Origin: CBDUQP01 sp965369385
Lineage (GTDB): Bacteria > Planctomycetota > Phycisphaerae > SM23-33
Assembly: GCA_965369385.1 (NCBI GenBank)
Contig: CBDUQP010000052.1
Location: forward strand, 1-20,338
Direction: 5' to 3'
Length of the DNA stretch: 20,338 nt
Of this stretch, positions 15,814 to 20,338 are shown in pieces (position 1 is the stretch's first letter; the number at the start of each line of letters is the position of its first letter). The translations under genes and the position numbers were made by a program. The notes under the pieces are model-generated. The model was given only the letters and a program-made list of their open reading frames with translations. It did no database searches and was not told the origin of the DNA.

Positions 15814-17124
15814 ATGAAACGACTTGTTGAAGAACAGATGCTTGCCTGGAAGGATTCGCCGCGCCGCAAGCCGCTGATTATTCGCGGTGCCAGGCAGACG
15901 GGCAAGACATGGCTGGTTGAGAACTGTCTTGCCGGCCAATTCGAGAGTTTTATAAAGATCGATTTGGAGCGGGATCGGCAACTGCATGCGGCATTTGGCG
16001 ACAGTCTAAATCCCCATCGGGTGCTTGAGGAACTGGAGACATTTACCGGGCGAATCATTCCCGGTAAGACTCTTTTGTTCATCGATGAAATCCAAGCCTG
16101 TCCGCGTGCAATTACTGCTCTGCGGTATTTCCAGGAGCAGTTGCCCGAGCTGCATGTCGTGGCGGCTGGTTCAATGCTGGAGTTCGCATTTGGGGAGATT
16201 TCCGTACCGGTTGGAAGGGTACAGTATCTATATCTGCACCCGATGACGTTCTATGAATATCTTCTGGCCATAGACAAAGAAGTGATTGCGGAGAAGCTTC
16301 TCGCTCCGGGCCAATACCACTCTGAAGTAATCTGCAGGGGAATTCTTGATGAGCTCAAGCAGTATTTCTTTGTCGGTGGCATGCCTGAAGCTGTCAAGGC
16401 GTATAGGGATACGCATTCCAAGCTGGAAGCCTTTGATGTTCAGTCTCAGATACTCGATTCCTATCGGGATGATTTTTCGAAGTACAAACCACACGTCGAT
16501 ACGGCCTGCCTTGATGCCGCCTTTGTCAATGTCGCAAAGTCCGTCGGTGAGCAGATCAAGTATGTACACCTTTACGAGGCTGCTAGTGGCGTCACTAATC
16601 GCCAGGCCTTTGACTTGCTGGTCAAAGCCAAGGTGTTGCACAAGATTTCGTCGTGCGATCCTTCTGGATTGCCATTGGGTGGTTCTCGCGGGAAGCGGTT
16701 CAAAGCTTGTATGCTCGACATAGGTCTGTTCCAGCGACTTTGCGGAATCGATGCTCATACCGAACTGGCCGAGGAGAATCTTCTGGCGATGTATCGTGGT
16801 AAGCTGGCGGAGCAATTTGTTGCTCAGGAGATGCTTGCCTGGCACAGCCGGGATCTGTACTACTGGTCACGCAATGCCAAGAGCTCCAATGCGGAGGTTG
16901 ATTATCTGGCAGTTCAGGGGGGGAACATTTATCCCGTAGAAGTCAAGTCCGGCCCGGCCGGCAAACTGCGGAGTCTGCACCTCATGCTCAAGACCTATCC
17001 GAACTGCAAGCAAGGTTGGGTTCTTCAGAGCGGGCCCTACAGGGAGTTGCCGGAGCAGAAACTGGTATTCTGGCCACTATATGCAACGCCACAACTCGGT
17101 GATCGCAGTCAGTTGTCACCATAG
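15814..17124 (+). CDS. AAA family ATPase with DUF4143 C-terminal region
   Basis: A 436-residue protein. The N-terminal AAA_14-type P-loop domain has Walker A GARQTGKT (25-32), Walker B LLFIDEIQ (87-94) and sensor AAGS (117-120). The central part contains the LHPMTFYEYL and YFFVGGMPEAV segments characteristic of this family. The DUF4143 region carries a PD-(D/E)XK nuclease-like signature: Glu361-Val-Asp363, then Glu376-Val-Lys378 in PVEVKSG. Such proteins are widespread and patchily distributed in bacteria and archaea; their function is not established. The start has AAGGAG nine bases upstream. The gene is monocistronic between an A+T-rich spacer and converging genes on the other strand, consistent with an accessory insertion. 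Confidence 0.92.
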   Translation: MKRLVEEQMLAWKDSPRRKPLIIRGARQTGKTWLVENCLAGQFESFIKIDLERDRQLHAAFGDSLNPHRVLEELETFTGRIIPGKTLLFIDEIQACPRAITALRYFQEQLPELHVVAAGSMLEFAFGEISVPVGRVQYLYLHPMTFYEYLLAIDKEVIAEKLLAPGQYHSEVICRGILDELKQYFFVGGMPEAVKAYRDTHSKLEAFDVQSQILDSYRDDFSKYKPHVDTACLDAAFVNVAKSVGEQIKYVHLYEAASGVTNRQAFDLLVKAKVLHKISSCDPSGLPLGGSRGKRFKACMLDIGLFQRLCGIDAHTELAEENLLAMYRGKLAEQFVAQEMLAWHSRDLYYWSRNAKSSNAEVDYLAVQGGNIYPVEVKSGPAGKLRSLHLMLKTYPNCKQGWVLQSGPYRELPEQKLVFWPLYATPQLGDRSQLSP

Positions 17125-17251
17125 AAATGACACCTCAGCCGGACAAGATACCACAGCCTGACATGCAGAGAACCAGTAGTACGCTCCAGCCACATGTTCC
17201 TTAAAGGATATCGCGCAACACTCCTTTCATTGTTCGATACGACATCACGCC

Positions 17252-17782
17252 TCAATATGATTCTTCAGGTGCAGGCAAAGAATCGGCAGGGGCATTCGGA
17301 TTCTTGGGATAGGTAATCCGCTTCTTGAGTTCGGCATCCCCAAGCCGCCTCAGCCCGCCATCCTCGGTCAACTCTACCCCAATGACAGAGTTGGCAACGC
17401 AAGCAGCTGCCGGGGGGATGTCGTACTGGTATTTGACTCTCACGTATAGGATGCCGCGGTTCGGGAGTTGCTTGGGAGACACACCATTGGTCGGGTGTTT
17501 CTGCGTAGCTTCTGGTGGGATCTCTCCGTAGACGATGCGTCGCACTTCGTCCTTGTCATTCAACGCCCACAGGTACTCATCGTCGCTTTCCATCCAGAAA
17601 TCGATCCAGTAGAGGCCATTCACGCGAAAATTGGGTTTCAAATCAACTATCAAGCGGCCTTCCTGATCCCTGGAACACCGAATCTCCACTTCGGCGGGCC
17701 AAAACGCCAGCACGCTCCACATGGCTATGAGTGCGATGATTACCAAGATGACAATACCTGCCACAGTCTTCTTGCGTTTCAT
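17252..17782 (-). CDS. Small membrane-anchored protein of unknown function
   Basis: A 176-residue protein. ATG 17782 is chosen because AAAGGAG lies six bases upstream and it gives a basic N-terminus (MKRKK) followed by one long membrane segment (about 8-29). The exported part is mainly beta (EVEIRCSRDQEGRLIVDLKP, YWIDFWMES, RGILYVRVKYQYDIPP) and ends in a proline- and acid-rich tail. No family is recognised. It lies 90 bases downstream of the lipoprotein gene on the same strand and is probably in the same operon, so the two may act together in the envelope. Confidence 0.7.
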   Translation of the reverse strand: MKRKKTVAGIVILVIIALIAMWSVLAFWPAEVEIRCSRDQEGRLIVDLKPNFRVNGLYWIDFWMESDDEYLWALNDKDEVRRIVYGEIPPEATQKHPTNGVSPKQLPNRGILYVRVKYQYDIPPAAACVANSVIGVELTEDGGLRRLGDAELKKRITYPKNPNAPADSLPAPEESY

Positions 17783-17801
17783 CTTGCACTCCTTTCCTGT
17801 T

Positions 17802-17820
17802 CTTTCGAGGCTCCCGAAAG
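17802..17820 (-). repeat. Short inverted repeat between two minus-strand genes
   Basis: CTTTCG and CGAAAG flank a seven-base loop, about 20 bases upstream of the start at 17782. There is no T run. It may be an intercistronic hairpin that tunes expression of the second gene. Confidence 0.3.
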
Positions 17821-17872
17821 CGCAGCTGTCCCGCAACGGAAACGTGGGATAGTTACATTCAAGCTTCGGCGA

Positions 17873-18445
17873 CTAATGCCCGTGTTGTTTAAAGAGTATT
17901 TCGAGTTGGAAGTTTGTTATCGGCTTGTGTTCTTGAATTTGCAGGGCGCTCTTGCGCTGGCGGGCGTTGGGCTTCAGGATGTCCACCAGTTCTTCCGTTA
18001 CGTCGATTTGTTTGGCGCCCGCATAACTCTTCAGCGTTTGTTTGTCCCATTTGGAAACCAAGGCCGAGAGGTTGTGCTTCTTCTTCAACGCTTCTGTGCC
18101 GTTGGGATAAAGGACAAGGATGTCGTCAACGGCGGCTGTGCCGAACCCCTGGCGATGCATCTGCTTTCGCGACTCCCATACCGCAGCGTCAGCTCTCTTG
18201 ATCTCCGCCTTGTCGCCTGCTGTCTTGGCTTTGGCAAGCGAGGCCAGTTCCGCCGCATTGTTCGCTTCATGCTCCGGGTTGCCACAAAAGGCGATGGCCA
18301 CCGAGCGTGAGTCATATACCCCGATTGTTTTCGACGTCATGCTGCTGGCTGCTATCCGGTCCGGCTCTCCCAAGCCCTTGTCTTTTTCCGCGCATCCGCC
18401 CATCATTGCAATCACACATAGAATACTGATCACTGGCAGTTTCAT
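17873..18445 (-). CDS. Lipoprotein of unknown function with IGVYDSR motif
   Basis: A 190-residue protein. The signal MKLPVISILCVIAMMGGC places the lipid-modified cysteine at 18. The start has AAGGAG eight bases upstream. Distinct segments are TIGVYDSRSVAIAFCG (about 40-55), a long charged helix (ELASLAKAKTAGDKAEIKRA), a KQMHRQGFG turn and ALVSKWDKQTL followed by QIDVTEELVDILKP near the C-terminus. These look like a conserved family, but I cannot name it. The neighbouring downstream membrane protein on the same strand suggests an operon. Confidence 0.72.
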   Translation of the reverse strand: MKLPVISILCVIAMMGGCAEKDKGLGEPDRIAASSMTSKTIGVYDSRSVAIAFCGNPEHEANNAAELASLAKAKTAGDKAEIKRADAAVWESRKQMHRQGFGTAAVDDILVLYPNGTEALKKKHNLSALVSKWDKQTLKSYAGAKQIDVTEELVDILKPNARQRKSALQIQEHKPITNFQLEILFKQHGH

Positions 18446-18958
18446 GTCACTTCTCCTTAATCACGAATTACAGTAATCCTGAGTCCCAGAAAGAGCTCCC
18501 TTATAATTGCGTGCCCTGCCTGCTATCCGGTGCCCCAACGCCCAATGATGAGCGTTGTCAATATAGTGATCGTCGGCTAAACGGTTGAAAGGTCAACATA
18601 ATTCCTAGGCTAGGGTTCACGAGTCGCCATTGCTTCAGGATAAGTTATTATTAGGATGGCGTGTGCGGCCAACTTTGAGGGTAACTCTTCACCCATCTGC
18701 AATACAGTGGCTGACATTCGTTGAGCACGTCAATGGGCGGATGAGGTTTTCGGTATGGACAGGGGTAGAATTGGGGTCGCTGGTTGATTTCTGGCGTGTT
18801 TTTCTGGCGGCTGGATCTTTGTGTGTTGTTTTGTGGCCCGCTGGCCGATACCATAAGGACAAGAAGCCAAAGACAATAACGCTGGGTTTTTTATTTTGCA
18901 GAGCGATATGCACGGCGTTGCATATCGGGTGTTTTCCGGGATGTTTTAAGGAATGCGG
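18446..18958. other. Divergent intergenic region with operator-like repeats
   Basis: About 510 bases between the minus-strand lipoprotein gene and the plus-strand regulator unit. It holds a six-base-arm inverted repeat at 18536-18557 (CAACGC/GCGTTG) and the perfect repeat at 18904-18927. A 154-codon plus-strand ORF (18630-19094) overlaps a better-supported gene in another frame and looks non-coding. Confidence 0.45.
18904..18927 (+). promoter_or_regulatory. Operator-like perfect inverted repeat before the ModE-type unit
   Basis: CGATATGC and GCATATCG are exact complements with an eight-base spacer. The site lies 31 bases before the first start codon of the cysteine-rich/ModE-type gene pair. 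Palindromes with ATAT cores and outer CG bases resemble known ModE boxes in overall form, though not base for base. It is a plausible site for autoregulation by the downstream protein. Confidence 0.55.
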
Positions 18959-19153
18959 ATGGATAAGGACATGGAATTGCAGTTGGTCGAGGTGGTTGTG
19001 GCTGCCTGCGTTTGCGATGATGGCAAGCGTAAGCTCAGTTGCGCGGCCGCGTTTGAACTGGCTTCACAATACGACTGCTCGCCCGGCGTCATAGGCAAAA
19101 TCTGCAATCAGAACGGCATCAAGATGTGCAAATGTCAGCTCGGGTACTTTTGA
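18959..19153 (+). CDS. Cysteine-rich small protein, possible metal-binding partner
   Basis: A 64-residue protein with seven cysteines (17, 19, 28, 40, 49, 57, 59), including two CxC pairs (ACVCDD, MCKCQLGYF). ATG 18959 is chosen over ATG 18953 because AAGGA (18948-18952) lies six bases before the former and abuts the latter. The middle (AAFELASQYDCSPGVIGKIC, then NQNGIKMCKC) has a helix-turn-helix-like rhythm. The stop overlaps the next start (TGATG), so translation with the ModE-type protein is coupled. A CQLG-F ending is vaguely familiar from small proteins of anaerobes, but I cannot name a family. Cys spacing suggests metal or iron-sulfur binding; this is inference. Confidence 0.72.
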   Translation: MDKDMELQLVEVVVAACVCDDGKRKLSCAAAFELASQYDCSPGVIGKICNQNGIKMCKCQLGYF

Positions 19154-19536
19154 TGGCGACGAAACTTGTGAATGAAAACCAGCAGCTCTCCGCCAAATTC
19201 AAGGTCTGGTTGTGCTCCGAAGATGGCCAGAGCGTCTTTGGCGATGGCAGGTTGTATCTGCTTGAGGCGATAGATCAGACCGGTTCGATAGTGGCGGCGG
19301 CCGAGAAACTGGGCATCAGCTATCGCAAGGCATGGGATGTTCTGAGCAAGGCCGAAAAGCGTCTGGGCGTGGCGCTGCTGGCCAAGCGTCGAGGCGGGGC
19401 GAGCGGCGGGCAAACCAGCCTTACCGAAGCCGGAAGAACGCTGATGAAGGCGTACGCCAAGTTTCGTGCGAACGTTGAAGAATATGTGTCCAGGGCATGG
19501 GACGCCCAGATGAGGGAGTTCCATGCAGAGTTATAG
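19153..19536 (+). CDS. ModE-type winged-helix DNA-binding protein without molybdate domain
   Basis: A 127-residue protein matching the N-terminal domain of ModE (LysR-like winged helix). It has KVWLCSEDGQSVFGDGRLYL, then LLEAIDQTGSIVAAAEKLGI and SYRKAWDVL with the helix-turn-helix at about 45-64, and the glycine-rich wing RRGGASGGQTSLTEAGRTL. It ends after a dimerisation-type helix. The TOBE/Mop domains that bind molybdate in ModE (about 260 residues in E. coli) are absent, so any ligand must come from elsewhere. The start overlaps the stop of the cysteine-rich gene by one base (TGATG); an upstream in-frame ATG at 19126 would overlap that gene more and is rejected. An exported-protein gene follows 39 bases later. 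Confidence 0.9.
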   Translation: MATKLVNENQQLSAKFKVWLCSEDGQSVFGDGRLYLLEAIDQTGSIVAAAEKLGISYRKAWDVLSKAEKRLGVALLAKRRGGASGGQTSLTEAGRTLMKAYAKFRANVEEYVSRAWDAQMREFHAEL

Positions 19537-19575
19537 AATACGTAGAAATAGATTTAGTAATGGGAGGTCGTTTTG

Positions 19576-20338
19576 ATGAATTCAGGTAGCAACATGAGCA
19601 AGAAAGCCGCAATAGTAGTGCTGATGGTCGGGATGTCCGCATCGATGTCGATGGCGATGGCTGTGGATTACATACCGTGGGATGGCCCTCTGAACGATGA
19701 TTCGTGGATGGCGATTGGAGACGAGATAGTGGCTGGCGATTTGCTGCAGATGCGCACGGTCAATGGCGCAGGTTATGCGATCGGGTTTGATGGAGCCAAG
19801 AGCAGCGGAGGGGCACGCGGCATGAATTCTCTGAAGTTCTCCTATGACGGGAACTCGTCTGGCCATCTGGAAGGCGGCCTGGACGATAGTTTCAAGGTGT
19901 CGATTGGTGGAACGAGGACAATTACTGACTTGATCGTATTGGTTGCGATAGATTCGTCGACGCTTGGGGATGAGTTTTCATTCTCGATGGCGATAGGTGA
20001 TCAGAGCAGGCAGTTCGATAGTATGGCTGACTTCGCATTTATTGATGCGTCAGCCGATGATGCGGGACGGCCGGGCGGATACTGTTCGAGCACGAGCCCC
20101 GGTGGATGCCCGCTGAGTTACGACTTTGACAGTGGAATGGTCACTGCGATGTCCTTCAGTGGTTTGTCGCTGATTGGTGCAGACGCGGCCACGATTGATT
20201 ACGAATTCAGCAACCTGCCTGGCAAGGCAGTATTCAGCCTTTACGGCAAGATTGATGGCAGTATGTGGGTTTACCACACGAACAGAGGCGTGGCGGATGG
20301 CAATGATGCAGGTGCCAAGCTCTCCACGTTCGAAGTTG
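19576..20338 (+). CDS. Exported protein, 3' end cut by the window (PEP-CTERM-like)
   Basis: Open from ATG 19576 to the window edge, giving 254 visible residues. GGGAGG lies eight bases upstream. A signal peptide (KKAAIVVLMVGMSASMSMAM) with an unusually methionine-rich end is followed by a mature part that is beta-rich, acidic and rich in Gly, Ser and Asp. It has one cysteine pair (YCSSTSPGGCPL). This composition resembles exported planctomycete proteins that end in a PEP-CTERM sorting signal; the C-terminus lies outside, so this is unverified. It is 39 bases downstream of the ModE-type gene on the same strand and probably in the same transcript. The function is unknown. Confidence 0.8.
   Translation, partial: MNSGSNMSKKAAIVVLMVGMSASMSMAMAVDYIPWDGPLNDDSWMAIGDEIVAGDLLQMRTVNGAGYAIGFDGAKSSGGARGMNSLKFSYDGNSSGHLEGGLDDSFKVSIGGTRTITDLIVLVAIDSSTLGDEFSFSMAIGDQSRQFDSMADFAFIDASADDAGRPGGYCSSTSPGGCPLSYDFDSGMVTAMSFSGLSLIGADAATIDYEFSNLPGKAVFSLYGKIDGSMWVYHTNRGVADGNDAGAKLSTFEV

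Noticed and set aside
18904..18927. Direct identification as an E. coli-type ModE box.
   Set aside because: Half-site sequence and spacing do not match the E. coli consensus as I remember it; only the overall palindromic form is similar.
18630..19094. 154-codon plus-strand ORF rich in Trp, Cys and Arg.
   Set aside because: Overlaps the cysteine-rich gene in another frame, has no ribosome site and no coding-like composition, and would cover the operator-like repeat.

Overview
The window looks like the chromosome of a planctomycete, possibly a Phycisphaerae-like lineage. The grounds are a tandem DUF4159 protein, many small exported lipoproteins, a DUF374-type acyltransferase, a PEP-CTERM-like exported protein, moderate-to-high GC and loosely packed genes on both strands. 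This placement is an inference from gene content. Most genes carry a clear Shine-Dalgarno sequence, which fixed several starts. No rRNA, tRNA, CRISPR array or insertion sequence was recognised.

Layout. From 1 to about 2.8 kb, two minus-strand genes encode exported proteins: a tandem DUF4159 protein and a TPR-type lipoprotein, separated by a terminator. A lysophospholipid acyltransferase (plus) and a metal-dependent cyclase (minus) follow. From 5.0 to 9.1 kb, a sugar-binding-type periplasmic lipoprotein is translationally coupled to a 952-residue hybrid histidine kinase, forming a LuxPQ/TorTS-like sensing pair with no transporter or output regulator beside it. From 9.4 to 10.8 kb, a Xer-type tyrosine recombinase lies behind a small unrecognised protein (minus).

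From 11.1 to 15.6 kb lie housekeeping genes. A membrane-anchored SHOCT-like protein directly precedes clpX. A phosphoglucosamine-mutase-type phosphohexomutase (minus) is divergent from DNA polymerase IV (plus). An AAA ATPase with a DUF4143 region (15.8-17.1 kb) follows an A+T-rich spacer. Two small exported or membrane proteins sit at 17.3-18.4 kb (minus).

The right end (18.9 kb to the edge) holds a compact plus-strand unit: a perfect inverted repeat, a seven-cysteine small protein, a ModE-type DNA-binding protein without a molybdate-binding domain (start and stop overlapping), and an exported protein cut by the window end. This unit is the best candidate for an undescribed regulatory system here. 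The second notable observation is a run of ten C inside the SHOCT gene. A -1 shift there would fuse the membrane protein in frame to ClpX.
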